Positions 13,637 to 26,920 of a stretch of 64,000 bases of DNA are shown piece by piece. Numbering within the stretch: position 1 is the first letter of the stretch; each line of letters starts with the position of its first letter. The notes under the pieces were generated by a model. That model did no database searches and was not told where the DNA came from. It saw only the letters and a list, made by a program, of their open reading frames with translations. The stretch spans positions 13,950,001-14,014,000 of the forward strand of contig NC_003284.9 of the NCBI RefSeq assembly GCF_000002985.6, read 5' to 3'. A program made the translations under genes and the position numbers. This DNA is from Caenorhabditis elegans. Taxonomy: Eukaryota; Nematoda; Chromadorea; Rhabditida; Rhabditidae.

Positions 13637-15700
13637 ATGCGAATATTCGCACGATTTTTTCTTTCGTTAATTGTTTTTACTTCATTTGTTATATGTATCG
13701 TTTTCACCATATCTTCACTTTTCTTCCCAACAATTATCCAGTATGACGAGATCAACGACGAAAATTGTTTTAACATGCCTCCTCGTCATTACATCCATCC
13801 AGTAAGTTCAACAAGTCACAGACTCTGTGTTTGAAACTGTGCCAAAGTAATCAACTACGATGTGTTTGTGACTTTGAAGAACAAATAGTTGACTGTTCAA
13901 ATTGAGAGACTTAAAAAGAGATTGTCTGAAAATTTACAAGTTTCATAAAATTTCAAGCCACATTAAAGCATTTTTAATTGAAACACTTCTAATTAGAATT
14001 ATGATAATTAGAATTCAATTAGAAATAAAGAGATGATATCCATGCGGTTTGAAAACTAAGTAATGGTTAAAAATGTGTATTTTAATAGAGTGAAAAATGC
14101 CAAATTTCGAAATTATCTAATTAAATTGCATATGCATGTCTCAACGGCCGGAATGAGAACTTTTTGAGTTTTGAACTATTGGGGTTAATTGAAATTTTTG
14201 AGTATATTAAAAAAGCCATTTTCATTTTCATAAATAAAGGTTGTAAAATTCTGAAACATTATATCAAAAACTTAATTCAGGTTTACCTCGGAAGTGGTCC
14301 GCCAATACAATCCACACCCAGACCGCTCTACAATCCACGACGTGTAAAAACATCAGCCCGGCTGGATTGTCACCTTCAAAACAAAACACTCATTATTGTA
14401 AACTCACATGCGAATCACACAAAGTATAGAGAAATGCAACGCGAAAATTTTGGACCAGCATGGTTGAACGAGGTTGGTTTGGTATAGTATTTGAGAGAAA
14501 TGTTTCTGATGACTTTTAGAACAATGCCGTTATGTATTTTATTGTTGGAACTGATATAGATGTTGATATCGACGATGAGATCAAAACATACGAAGATATT
14601 ATTCAAGTTGATATTAATGAAAATTACCATAATATAACTTACAAGGTTTGCGATTTGGAAAATAAACTCGAATAATTTATTTCTTCTCCAGGCTATCTTT
14701 TGGATTAATGAAATTAACAAATGCAGACATGGTCCCAAGTTATTACTAAAAATTGATGACGATGTGCATATTGACATGATTGGCTTGCAATTCTTAATTA
14801 AGCGGTACTTGGAATAAGTCAGTTAAATGATTGTTCAATTAAATTTTTCAGGTATAGCGTGATGGACGATTTCATGGCATGTCGAGTGATTTCAAACGGG
14901 CAAGTTGTGAGAAATAACACGTCCAAATGGTACTTATCAAAGAAAGATTACAAGTTTCCGAATTTGGGAACTTATTGTCAGGGAATGGTGTATTTTATTA
15001 GCGGGAACTTATTGCCAATTCTTCACGGAAATATCGAGAAGTCGCAGTTTTTATGGGTGGGTTTTTTGTAGAAAATTCTAAAATTGGGAGATACTATGGA
15101 CCAGTACAAAATAAGAAGAAAAAATTAAATGGTTTAAAATGTTTTCTTGATACTGTAATTATAAATATCCTACCAAAACTCCTCAAACTCTTTCTCAAAA
15201 ACTTTAAATATAACGTGGAAAAAATGGCTATGAGTTGAAACCGTCAAATCAAAAGTTATCGTTGCTAACATTAACTTTTGCCATTTCAAAATAATCGATA
15301 AGTAGCGGCAGCTTATTTAACCCCTAATAAAATGCAATATATACTTTGTTCTAAGACCAAAAGTCGTTAACGTTTAGATGGATGACTGGTACGTCACCCG
15401 ATCATTGGTAGGAGATTATAAAATCAGTTATTACTCCTTGGAACAGCATTCGATTTCTCCAAACACAGTTCGTGAAGTGTATTCAAGTTTAATGGCTATC
15501 AAAACTCGAAAATGGAGGACCATCTTTGCTCATTTTCGGCCACCCCAGAAGTGAGTCATCTTTCCAATTATGAAAACAAAATTTAACTTTTTAGATTCCC
15601 GATGTACCGCCGACGGAAAATCTGGGCGAACATAACAGAAATCAACAACTCGTGTAATATTCTAAGGAAGGCTAGAATCAATTTTGTTTCAGCTTATTGA
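13637..15700 (+). CDS. Golgi beta-1,3-galactosyltransferase-like protein (GT31)
   Basis: Exons 13637-13801, 14281-14472, 14520-14645, 14692-14804, 14852-15056, 15378-15550 and 15595-15700 give 359 residues. The layout is a type II Golgi glycosyltransferase: a four-residue cytosolic end, a signal anchor (about 5-32), a luminal stem, then a Galactosyl_T (GT31) catalytic domain. Family marks are LIIVNSHANHTKYREMQRE near the domain start and the metal- and nucleotide-sugar-binding motif KIDDDVHID (D183-D185). GT31 enzymes transfer galactose or N-acetylhexosamine in beta-1,3 linkage to glycoproteins or glycolipids. The sequence does not reveal the donor or acceptor. It lies about 1.2 kb after syx-2 on the same strand and converges with the next gene, leaving only about 115 bp between stop codons. 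Confidence 0.88.
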
Positions 15701-15816
15701 TAAACAGATTTTTGTTCCAAAAAAAAAAGAAGAAAAATTCATACAAATGAACAGAAAATATGTTCTAAATTTTCAAATAACTTTCAAATAAGAACATAAA
15801 AAACAGATGACAAGCT

Positions 15817-18630
15817 TCACGTCGATTCAACTTTTTCTTTTTCTGCAGCTGCATCAGGACTTTGTACTTTGGTATTTGCTGGTCTGAAATTATGTTTTGC
15901 GGTCAATTTTTGAAGTTTAAAAACAATTAGTGAACACTTACAGAATTTCAATTATTTCTTCATTAGCTTTTTCTGCGACCGGTTCCTGCTTGCCGTTTTG
16001 CGAATCAGAATCTTTATTCTGCTCCTGAGTCTTGCCTTGATCAGCTGGTGTCTCTACTGTGCTTTCGGTTGCACTTGCAGTATCTTGAACACTTTCTTCG
16101 TCATCCTTCTTAGCCATATCGTCTACTTCCGTTGAACTACTTTGCTCCGATTCTTTTGGTGTCGCAGGCGTTTCGACTGGCCGACCAATATACCGAGGAG
16201 GTGCAGCATACCCACCAGTGTATCCACCTCGGTAAGCTCCGCGGTACGTGTAATTAACTCCACGGCCTCTACCACGCATGCCACCTCTTCCGAATCTGGT
16301 ATCAATACTCATCACGGCCGCCAGCGGCAATGGGCAACTTGTGGCATCCAGCCACGTGTTCTGGAACTTGATATCCTGATGAACTTGACGTGGCATTCCA
16401 AATGGTCCAGGTAATAATGGTATTCGTTGAACACCTGGTGGCAAAGTTCCTATATTAGCATTTTGAAACGCGTTCATTGTTGCAACCATCTGAGGGCCCA
16501 TTATTTGCGGGGCAGGTGGATATTGGTTCAGAGGCTGTTGCTGTGGTAGTGGATTCTGTAGATTTTGTTGATGTGGCTGATGATAGCCTCCGCCTCGATA
16601 TGCACCTCGGCCACCTCTGTTGCCTCGGTAACTTTGCTGTCGGTAATTTTCAGGGGCTCCTTCCCGTGGTGGATGCTGATTTTGTTGAGTTGGTTGATTT
16701 TGTTGGTTTTGTGCCTGATACGGCGACCTTTGATTGTTGGATGAATTGTTATGGTAGTTGTTCTGAAATTTTTTTTCCCTATTAATTTTTCAATTGAGCC
16801 AAAATTGAAAAAAAAACTTACTTCGTATCGATTTTTGCTGTAATTGTTATCCCGTCTTGGTTGTCTTTCCCGTTCTCCGGTTGCATTTCCATAGTTCACA
16901 TATCGTTGTTGCTGTTGTTGTTGCGGCTGCTCATGTGCCCCACTATGACCTTCATTTCCATTATACATGTGCTGATTGTTGCCAACTGCTCCACGATACT
17001 TTGTATTACGATTTTGACTATTATTATTAGACCCTTCATTGCGGACACTTCCACTAGTCTCTTTTTTCTGACCATTTGAGCGAGGTGTTAAGGCAGAGGT
17101 TGACGAATTTGCAACATTGGACGATGGGGCCGCTACGGTAGTTGCTGTCGGGCTTGTCGCGCCATTGACACCCTCGTTTTCAACTCGACTTTTCTGCATG
17201 CGAGCTTTATGTAGTCGCTCGTCAAATGTCAATTCTCGTTTGCCCTCGTTCCTGAAAATAACCGTTGATTGAAAATTTATAACTAAGGAATGATGACGAA
17301 TTACCTGTCGCCCTTTGAGTTTTTCGACATTCTCGTAGTACTCTGTGAGCCGGATTTTTCTTTTTCTACAAAATTCTGCTGTGGTCGAGGCTCTACAACA
17401 TTGAAAGGGTGGTTTTGAACTGTTGTGGGCGACAGATGGTCTTCTGCATCGGTCCAGTTTTCTCCATTGAGTTGGCTGGTCGGGCGCTGGCCATCGTATT
17501 GAGAAATATTGTCGCTCTAAATAAATTGAAACTTTTAAAAACCTATTTTCGAATTAAAATTTGAGACGACTCACCTCCGGCTCATCTTTCATTTCCGGTG
17601 GAATGCTAGAAGTCGAGCTCACCCAGTTTGCTGTATAGGACGCTGAAGCATGTGCCTGGGTTTCCATGACACCAATCGGGGCGACAAAAGGCACAAATTG
17701 CATGTATCCGACAGACGAAGACTGATTCGCCACATGATAATCATCCCGACGTCCAGCGCCTCCTCGATTCATCGGATGATTAGGATGATAGGTGGGATCC
17801 TGGAAAATGAAGTAGATAGCTAATTATTTTCGAAATTTTAAAGCAATATAGTTAGCTTACATTTGCAACATTGAAAGTTGTGGCATAAGAAGGAATAAAT
17901 TGTGTTTGGGTTTGCTGTCCAGCAGGATACCATTGTGGAGTCTGAAAACAAGAACATATAGGTTTAAAGATAAATATGCACCTGAAAATGTTTCATTATT
18001 ACTGAATATCGTTAGATCAAGTCATGAAAATATAATCCTCGCTAAGTGATGTACTAAATATTTTACCATGTTAGCCTTTTTTTTTTATTGCCGTATGTTG
18101 GACATACGTCCATTGCTCAATTTTAGGCTTTTATGCCAAAAATTTTAGGCCAGAAAAAATCAACTTGAACCGCATGTCAGTATGAAAATCGGTCGTTCGG
18201 ATTCAAACTAACTTACAGTTACATATTGCTGAGGGACATAAGTTGCTTGTTGCGGTCGCATCAACATGTCCCCGTTGTCCATCGGCTGTGCATAATGAAC
18301 TGTTCCATAGTGATTATAACTTTGAACTTTGTTCTCTTGGTAGCTGCTGGCATCTATAGGTGGTGCATATTGAACATAGTGAACCTGGAAACCGATATTA
18401 TTTTGACACAAAAAAAAATGTAAAGTGCTTACTGTGCTCTGCGGGGGCTGATTCCATACTTGTGGTCCCTGTTGATAATGAGCAACTGGTGCATATGATT
18501 GCTGGTATATGATTGGGCCCTGGTGATAATTGGGCGGATGAGTTTGATGTTGTGGAGGCAGGGGTTGTAGTCCTGTATCAGCATGTGAAACTGTCGCTGG
18601 CGCCGGGGCCAGGTCTTGCTTCGCCGACAT
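15817..18630 (-). CDS. Q/N-rich, RGG-containing prion-like protein
   Basis: Minus-strand exons 18433-18630, 18217-18384, 17861-17941, 17575-17799, 17305-17516, 16822-17251, 15942-16762 and 15817-15883 give 733 residues. No folded domain is recognised. The N-terminal half is rich in Q, P, Y and H, with repeated YAP, HYxQ and VHY phrases. A basic segment near the exon 5/6 junction (KRELTFDERLHKARMQKSR) is the most domain-like part. An N/Q-rich stretch with a Q6 run follows, then two arginine-glycine clusters (RGNRGGRGAYRGGGY and RGGMRGRGRG) and an acidic, S/T/E-rich tail. This composition is typical of RNA-binding, condensate-forming proteins; that role is inference. The start is the first ATG after a 3' splice site (about 18671), and an in-frame TAG lies just upstream. 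Confidence 0.88.
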
Positions 18631-21600
18631 TCGAACGAGGAAACTGGAGTTGCAGGCTGGGAACTAGGCTCTGAAATTATTAAAAATTGAAATAAGTAAT
18701 TTATGAAATATTTCAGGAAAAGTTGAACAACAAGTATTCAATATTAAAGCATTTACATGAACATAAAAAATTAAAATTTGGAATGGCAATGCTGCCTTTT
18801 TCGTTAATTTCAATAAGTTTTCCATTAATAGAATACCCGGATATTGAGTATATAATTTTTTAGAACACCGAAATAACAGAAACGTACTGGTGTATAAACA
18901 CTTAAAATGCTTTAAGTTTAAACCATCACTTTGCAATAAAATCTGATTTGCAAATTGAAAAACGCAACAGAAAACTGAAATATATTGGGATTGCAGAAAA
19001 ATGAAAGGCTGAGACAGGGAAAGGCAAAGAAATACAATTACAAAAAGCGCTGGATAATCTAAGATTAAAAACGACAGCGAGAGGCAGAAGAGAAGAGCTC
19101 GGATAGTTATATCAAAGTGCACGAGCTTCAACATGGCTCTAACTGCATATCTTTCGCTGCCCCTCTAAAGAATTAAAGGTGGTAGAGAAGCTCGCCAATC
19201 GGTTTTCTGCTCTCGAGCATCGAGCACCCACAACGGAAGGCGATGCCGCGCCGAGACCCTTCGTTTCCATCGTCGTCGACGCCACGGTCGCCGCTGATGA
19301 CGACGATCAATAGGGCGGTTGTGGTGGGGCCCTTAACCATCTCGTTTCTCTGCCTTCCACATGCCCAAGACAACACACACACGTTTCGTTCGACTGAGGC
19401 GCGGCGGCGGGGACGCTGAAGGCAAAAACACATAGGAGTAGAGGAGGAGGAGGACAGAGAAATGGTTAAAAGTAGGTGTGAGTTTGTGGAGAACAAGAAG
19501 AGAATAGAGGAAAGCAAAAGGAAATTTGAAAACTGAAAGAGGGAGCGGCACCTAGAGAAGCAGAGCATGCCTTCACGGAACGTGGATATGAATGTAGATG
19601 AATGCGGTGCCTGGCCTCACAGGCAACAACAAATGTAGAAAAAAAACACACACACACACAGAAAAGAAGAGCAATAGGGGTATAGAGGAATGAGAGATAG
19701 AGAGAGAACAGAGGAATTGAGCACAGCCTGTCGCTTACTCAGTCGATGGAGAGAAAGAGACCCCAATGACACTTCACATCGCAACAGCCTGCGTCTCTGC
19801 AACTCAACACATGTTTCCTCAAACGCTCACCAATACTCTCCTTCTGCCACAAACACGCATTTAAACCGAGACAGATACAGGCAGAAGACGATGAAGAATG
19901 GAAAAAAGGTGTGTGTTTGTGAGCGTTTCCCAAAATATGTTTGATCTTGACGGAATTAACAAAAATCGAACAACAAATAAGAAATAATATGCATAGATTT
20001 TTGATTAAAACGTTTGAAAATCAATGTTAAATTCTGAAATATTTGATTTTCGATACAAAACTAATCAACGGTAAATTTATTTTAAGTACATGTCATGCAA
20101 TTCGGTATGAAAATAAAAGTATGATAGATTTTCAAAAAAGTATTAAATGATTTTTTCTTCAAAAACATTCAGACGCACTCTTCGACACGATTTCGCATAC
20201 TAATTTGCAAATAATAAAATGTGTGCATTTTCCATATAGCATGCACATGTGAAATGAGTGCTATATTAGTGTTGGTTCAAATTGAATCCGGAGACAAGAA
20301 TATTATATGAGGGAGTTTTCAGGCAAAATAATTTGTTTCCAAATCTGACTTTTTTAATGGCACATGCCGTTTCAATAATAAAATGTTGTGTAATACAAGA
20401 GTTCAATTTACAAAAAAAATAATGTTGCAACATTTTCCAATGCAGTTCTACATACGTGTGTAACTATAACCAAGCAGATTGCCTATTTGTTATACATTAC
20501 TCTGAAACCTGCTTAACAGAAAACATAAAAAATATAACGTCATACCTAAATTTTGTAGAACTTCGTCTGTGGCATCGCATCATTAAAATAAATTTTCACA
20601 TTTCCTTTTGGATATAAAAAATATATTTTTCAATTAGGTTATTTTGCACAAGGACAAAAGATCTTTGGGAATTTCAGACTTTTTGGTACAGAATCAGGAA
20701 AACACGCTTTGGAAAAACAGTTTGACAACAAATAAACTTAGGGCTATAAAACAGGCTGTGGCTTGTTGCTCAATTTAGTATAAACTAAAATCTTTTAAGC
20801 ATCGCAACAGAATAATTATTGAAACGTGACTTCTAAACTCATGGCTTTCGGTTAATACTGTAGTGCTAGATAATAATCATTTTTGCTTCAGGAAAAAGTA
20901 CACGATTGTGTATGCGAAACTAGATTAACGGGAACAATTACAAAAAATAAAATTATGAGTTTTTTAATTGAATAGCTCGAAAAAACGTTGAAATGAAATC
21001 ATTACTAAACAATGAATGTAAAGGGATTGTGAAAAAACAGGCAAGATCGGGGCACCTGATAAAAACAAAACGTTTGAAAGTCATGTGCAATTGTCAGGAA
21101 AAAAGTGCCTACAAAATATCGTTATAAGAAGAATAAATGAATAGGATGTAAATTTCAATATTTTATGAGAACTAAAACTAGTCGTTAAAATTGCAACTGG
21201 AGTTGTGGAGTCGAAAGAGTGATAAAGAAAAAAAAACAATTCTCAAACGGGGTTGCAAAATCTTTTGACAAAAAATAGAGTTTAGGATAAACTATGTTTC
21301 TAAAATATATTTATTAAAAAACATGACTACTGTTTTTTTCTAATTTCAAGCATACAGAAAAATTATAACTGGGAAATAGCGGAGGTGCTCACTGTGCATA
21401 GAAACTGACAAAACTGGATTTCCGTAACCTTTCTCTAAAAGAGGTAACTCAAAGGATGTTTATGATATACTTTTATGTTATTTACAATTTTTTCCACAAA
21501 TTCGGATTAAGTGAGGGTAATAAATTTTAAAAGTTTAGATATTCATTGCAAAAACCACAGAATGGACTTTCCTGAAATTTACTAAAATGGATAATGCTTA

Positions 21601-23290
21601 TTTGGATAAAGTCAAGCATGATTAAAATCTGCATTTTATGTGTCTTTCTCTTTTAAACTGTGAATACTTTCTGTCTTGTTAGTACTGGGTGACTGAACAT
21701 AAAATTTTCAGACGACCCTACACATGATTTTCATGCTGTATGTTGATGTTCTAGTGCTGGTTACAGTTTCAGAACTAAAACTGGTAGATATTTCTTCTGA
21801 AATAGTACTCGGTCAGTGTATTTCCTGCAAATGTTTCATCAGTTCATATCTATACTTTTTCAAATCATCAAATTTCGTCGTAAGTTGATCTACTACTAAA
21901 TAGGAAATCAAAACGCCATGCTTGCATCTTCTCTACGGTGATAAGTTTTTCAACATTTTTTATAAAATATTGCAGTGGTAAAATGCAACATAATACAAAA
22001 GAATAATGTTCCGCAGGAGAATTTTTATTTCGCCGATTGTATGAAACGAATAATGCGACAAACTAAACGTGTTGGCACTCTTTTTTTTGCATTTTCATTT
22101 TTTTGAACACACATTTCATTTTTTGGTGTTTGTAAAAAATAGTATTTTGCGCACAAACCTGAAAATTCAGAAAATGTCACACTTCGTTTTCATTAATAAC
22201 TCCAGAGCCGTTTGACTGAATTTTATAATATTTGACAGCTTACTAGAAATATTTCACCCCACGGGGGAGCAAAAAACTGCACAAAGTTTGGAGCAAAACT
22301 GAGCTCAGGGCGGGTTTCCCCAGTTTGAAAAAAATTTTTGTTGCTCTTTTTACCCCCAAAAAACCATATTTTAATTGAATTAAAATTCGGGTTTTGCTCG
22401 GTTTTGTTCCAAATTTATGTGCAAGATATTACTCAGAGAGGTGGATTTTTTGAAAGAAAGTTTGAGTTCAAAAGTGCAAAAGGCAAAAAGTTGTGATAAA
22501 ACAAAAGGCCAAAAAATGCCATTTTGCCAAAAAAAAATTGTTTTCCGAAAAAGTAGTTTTTCGTCTTTATCTCAAGTTCTACTTCATCTTTTTCGATACT
22601 TTTTTTCTACCCTACGTAAAAAAGTACGCTGAACACGGTTTTCAACTCAGAATTAAAAAAAGTTTTATGAGTCGGCCGAGCAAGACGAATAAGTGCCACA
22701 TTTTGCACACTTTCCCATTTTCGCGAATCTACTTTTTCAATCATAACTCGGTCAGTTTTCAAGTTTTCTTAGTTTTCCAAAAATTGACGTGTAGGTCTCA
22801 TCAAGACGCATCGAGACATATAAAATTTGTAAAAAGTTCAGTGGGAAAATTTTTCAAGAAAAAAATAATTCAAAAATTTAGTACTGGGGGGAGTGGTTTC
22901 CTGCGTCTCCTGAACATTTTTTCCACTAAAGTTTTGCGGAATGTATTTTTAATTCATAGTTTTTGATTTTATCTAATGGAAGATGAAGTTTCGTCGCATT
23001 AGCAATGCTCTGCCAAGAGATATTATTTTTTTTAATTTTCAGGCCAAAACTTGTTTTTTTCTATACATCTGTCTGTGTACAAGATATAGCCCTCAACTGT
23101 ACGTCTCCCTTTCGGGAATTTTATGATGAGTACAATGCTGTAATAAAATTTTCAAAAATTAGGTTTCCCGCTGACTTATCAGTGATAAACGGTTTTCGAA
23201 CGTCTTTCCCCAAATAGTCATAATTGAAGAAAGCGGAATCGAAAGACGACTCCCTCCAGAAATTTACCTTCTTTACTTCCAATTATAGCT

Positions 23291-23376
23291 TACTCCCGCA
23301 TGGCCGAGTGGTTAGTGCGTATGACTGCAGAAATTTTGGTAGTTGGTTCAATTCTACCAACTGACAAACTTTTTTG
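23291..23376 (+). repeat. tRNA-like (SINE-type) sequence
   Basis: A perfect Pol III A box, TGGCCGAGTGG (23301-23311), is followed 34 bases later by a B-box match GGTTCAATTCT (23345-23355) inside a 7-bp stem TTGGTAG...CTACCAA. The anticodon arm does not fold convincingly, and the tract runs into poly-T (from about 23370), a Pol III terminator. This fits a tRNA-derived repeat or degenerate tRNA, not a working tRNA. Confidence 0.6.
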
Positions 23377-23576
23377 TTTTTTTTTGAGTATTAGGGATTC
23401 GAATATTATATAGAAATACTCGATTTTATACAAAATATGGGTACGTCTCCCCCCATATAAATCCTCCTCAAACTTCAATCAATCAAAACTCAGCTTTAAC
23501 TGATTCATCGGGTGCGTCTGTTTTTGGTCAAACCGAACTCAAAAATCAAGAAGACATTGACCCACTGAAAATTTCA

Positions 23577-23676
23577 CGAACCCTCTAACAGGTTCGAGGC
23601 AAAGCCGAGAACCTACGCCCGGCAGGGGGACTCGCCTTACACCCCCTACAACTGGCGGGCCCGCAGGGCCCGCTAG
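23577..23676 (+). mobile_element. Helitron-type 3' terminus
   Basis: The GC-rich tract ends in an 8-bp perfect hairpin, GCGGGCCC-GCA-GGGCCCGC (23655-23673), whose last C starts CTAG (23673-23676), with T as the next base. A hairpin just before CTRR, inserted 5' of T, is the Helitron 3' signature, and this sequence looks like the C. elegans Helitron family. No Rep/helicase frame is present, so it is non-autonomous. The 5' end is not identified and may lie near 22250. Confidence 0.65.
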
Positions 23677-25659
23677 TCTAAAAGATAATCATTGAATGCT
23701 TCAAATCAAATAAAAAAATATTGTCTCAAAGTTTAAGGATACTTTTATTAATTTTCGGAAAATGGTGAAATTCCCTCATTATCTGCCAGTTGCATTATTA
23801 TTTATAAGCACCATCTTACAGGAATTAATCCCAGACCCTTCCACTCATTTGTTTTTCTCTGTTTCTCTACAATCCTTTAACAAGCACCGCTCAATCATCA
23901 TGTTACACAACCCGCTTCCGATTATCTCGTTTCTTTTTGAAATCCTCTCTCAGCTGGTTCTACACACACACACCCACCCTTTTACATGCAAACACGCCCC
24001 GCTGAACCGCCGAGTTTCACGGAGCTTTTTCTTACTACTTTTTATGATTGTTCTTTGCACGACGGCACGCGTATTACGTTTTCTGTGCCGCGAGAAGCGC
24101 GCCCATTGATTTTTAGTGACGTTTTTGTTTCTATGGGTGTTAGCCTGGCGTTGCCGAATGAAGCTTCATTTTCTATTTATTCTTGATTTGCATAAATTAT
24201 ATAAACTATTTAGTTTTGTTTAAAGCTTACATTTTTCCTTAAATTTTATAAAAGCATTTGAATTATTTTCATAGTTCAAATGAGTGTTAGAAAAACAATT
24301 TTCAATCTGAAATTTTTAGACTACTTTTAATAAATAATTTTAAATTCAAACTTTTTCATTCCTATTAAATAAATGGAGTCTTCCTATTTTAGCCTGCTAC
24401 AGCAATAGATACTAATGTAAAAATCGCGTTAGTAAAACTGTGAAGCATCTCCCGTACAGCCCAAGTCCTATCTGCAGGCTGGATAAAAAAATTTTGTTTT
24501 CTTTTTCATTTTCTTCAGTATCAATTTTTCTTCGTTATTCTGCATTCTCCACTCATAAACTTTCATCATCTTCTGCAAACTGGTGGATGATCGGCATTGT
24601 AAAAAAATTAGCGGGTACAAAAAAAACGTTCATCTTCCCGCTTTTCTTCACAACCCATTCTATCTTTTGTACACATTCTCCACTTTTCCTGTATTGCCAG
24701 CTGCGCAACCATTCATTTTTTGTTTTATCGCTTCACTTCCTGGTGTGTGTAAGCATTAGCCAAACCGTCTTGAAACAATGCGTCTTGCAAATGATAAGTG
24801 CGTAGGAACTCGAACGCTTCTTATGTATGTTTGATTGGAATGTTGATTGACCTCATTCCGCTAAACTTTCTACTGATCCGCAATCTCGATTAACGATCTT
24901 GATAGTGATAGCTATTAATTGATGTGGCAGGTAATTAATCGACTCGTGACTGACTACACCTTTCTGTGTTCATTTCTTGCAACTATCAGTTTCTCTAGAG
25001 TTTTACTAGATTTTCAAAATGGTTTTTTCATGGTTTAGTAAATGATATGTTTGTCCAACCTCACACCAACTTTTTTAAGTTGAAAACATCTTTTTTCCAT
25101 ATATTCGCTTCAGGTTGTTCACTATAACTTTTAACAAATATCCAAAATTTTATTTTGATTTGATTTAAACTATTGCTGAAATTAAAACTACTGTACAAAA
25201 CTGTGGGAAAGCTTAGATTAAGGCTGGAAAGTTGTTTTAAATTTAACAAAAGGAAGCATTAATATGTTTCTGTTTCTTTTTAGTAAACGTACTTATGATA
25301 ATGTGGAACTTATTCGATGCTTCTTATTAATTATATTAACAAAAATGACTATTTTTATCCTCTGATCTTTGCCCCAAATAAATTGCAAGCTTTTTGTAAA
25401 TATATTTTGCTGAAAATAACAACAGGACCCTATTTATTTTTGCCGCACGCCCAACTGTCGTTCTCACTTATTTCCCGTAGTTGATTTCTCTCGTGACTTC
25501 CTTGTCCTCACTTCCTTCTCGTTTGCCATCCAATTTCTTTCCGTCACATCTTGTTTTATTTTGCGATCTACATCAGCTGATATCAAGTTTTCGCTTGTTC
25601 ATCTCGCTAATTATGTTTCTTATTTTATTTTCTGATTTTTCACCTTTATATCTTTCAGA

Positions 25660-26920
25660 ATGGCCGACATTCCAAAACGAATATTTGATATTTGGCAGCA
25701 GCCGCTTAAAATAGAAACGTGCGGGACTGTAATGGGTTAGTTTATTTTGAAAGAAAAATTGTTTTAAACTGACATTATAATAATACAAACATTCTTCCAG
25801 ATATGTACAAATTGCAATGTTCCAAATGCGATGAAAAGTTCAACACTGAAAATTCCTTCGCTATTCATATTGATGTTTGTCTCAAAAATGCAGAACGTGA
25901 CGTACATGTAAGGATTTTCAAATCCTATATAGCCTCTCAGCTTTATCAGATTTTTTAGTACCAAGTACATCAACACGCTAATCGCCTACTTATGTCTCAA
26001 AATCATCTGGCTATGTTTTGTGGGGCTTCCAATCAGGAAGAGGATCTTAAATGTGGACTTTGCAAGGAACAATTTGAAAACGTACAAGCTTGTAGAATGC
26101 ACATGAGAAGATGCCGTCGGTTTAATTATCAATTCTCTAAATTTGCGGTTAGTCGGTTAATAAGTATTTAAAAATGAAAAGTTTATCAAAAAAATACACA
26201 TGTTCAGTTAAGAGGATAATTTGAAGAAAAATGTCAAAGAAAATTTTACTTACTTCTATTTCTTATTTCTTAGTTAAGAAAACTCATATAGTTTAAAAAG
26301 TATTTTTTGAGAAACAATTATGCTACAAATTGACAGATAATATAAATTTTCAGAACCACACCGGCGCTCTTTTCAACAATTTGATGCATTCAAATGAGCA
26401 ACTTGGCACTTTATTCCAACAATATGTTTTGGATGAGCATATCATAAAAATCAAAACTGGCAGATTGTCAAAACCAGCTACAGAAGAGGTGCCAAACATC
26501 GAATCCGGGAGTGTATGCTATGACGATTTGAAACAGCACTTTGACGAAAAAAATCAACACTATTTAGACGAAGTTCGTGAACTTATCGATGACAGTTTTA
26601 ATCGATATCTAAGAAAACGAGAGCTTGATTCAACTACTGTCGATGTTGGTTACTCTTTGCCAAACAAACGGAGAAGGGTCGAGGAGGAAGATGAAGATGA
26701 GGAAGCAGACGATGATAATGGCGAATCCACTGATTTGGAAGGTTCTGATGTGGATGAAAACCGTGAAGAAAAGGAATTGATAGACGAATCCAATGATTCA
26801 GATGATACCGAATTTGAAGAGGAGGACGAATATGAAACGGATTACGTAGAAGATGAGCCGACTTTTGATGAGGAAACAATCCCAGAAAACTATAGGGCTA
26901 CTAATTGTTCTAATGCATAA
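25660..26920 (+). CDS. C2HC zinc-finger protein with acidic tail
   Basis: Exons 25660-25735, 25801-25907, 25959-26147 and 26354-26920 give 312 residues. Two zinc-finger-like modules are visible: CSKCDEKFNTENSFAIHIDVC (near residues 31-51) and CGLCKEQFENVQACRMHMRRC (near 96-116). Both have C-x2-C-x12-H-x4-C spacing, so the last ligand is Cys where classical C2H2 fingers have His. A helical middle region follows, then a basic NKRRR patch resembling a nuclear localisation signal, and a 70-residue tail very rich in D and E. This suggests a nuclear DNA- or chromatin-binding protein; the targets are unknown. The ATG lies one base after a TTTCAG 3' splice site, which suggests trans-splicing. I do not recognise the gene. 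Confidence 0.85.

Larger units (their letters stand above)
18631..25659. other. 7-kb gene-poor region
   Basis: I find no coding gene. 19170-19930 is GA-rich on + (CT-rich on -), with dense AGAGAG and a (CA)n tract near 19650, and is probably the promoter or outron of the minus-strand Q/N-rich gene. 19950-22200 is unremarkable AT-rich DNA. About 22250-23680 is repeat-like: AAAAAG-rich frames, a tRNA-like sequence and a Helitron end. 23760-24180, 24440-24800 and 25440-25650 are pyrimidine-rich, the last leading into the zinc-finger gene. Confidence 0.5.

Noticed and set aside
22493..22966. 157-codon + frame in the gene-poor region
   Set aside because: It lies in repeat-like A/T-run DNA, its K/F-rich composition matches the base composition, and no exon partner is found.
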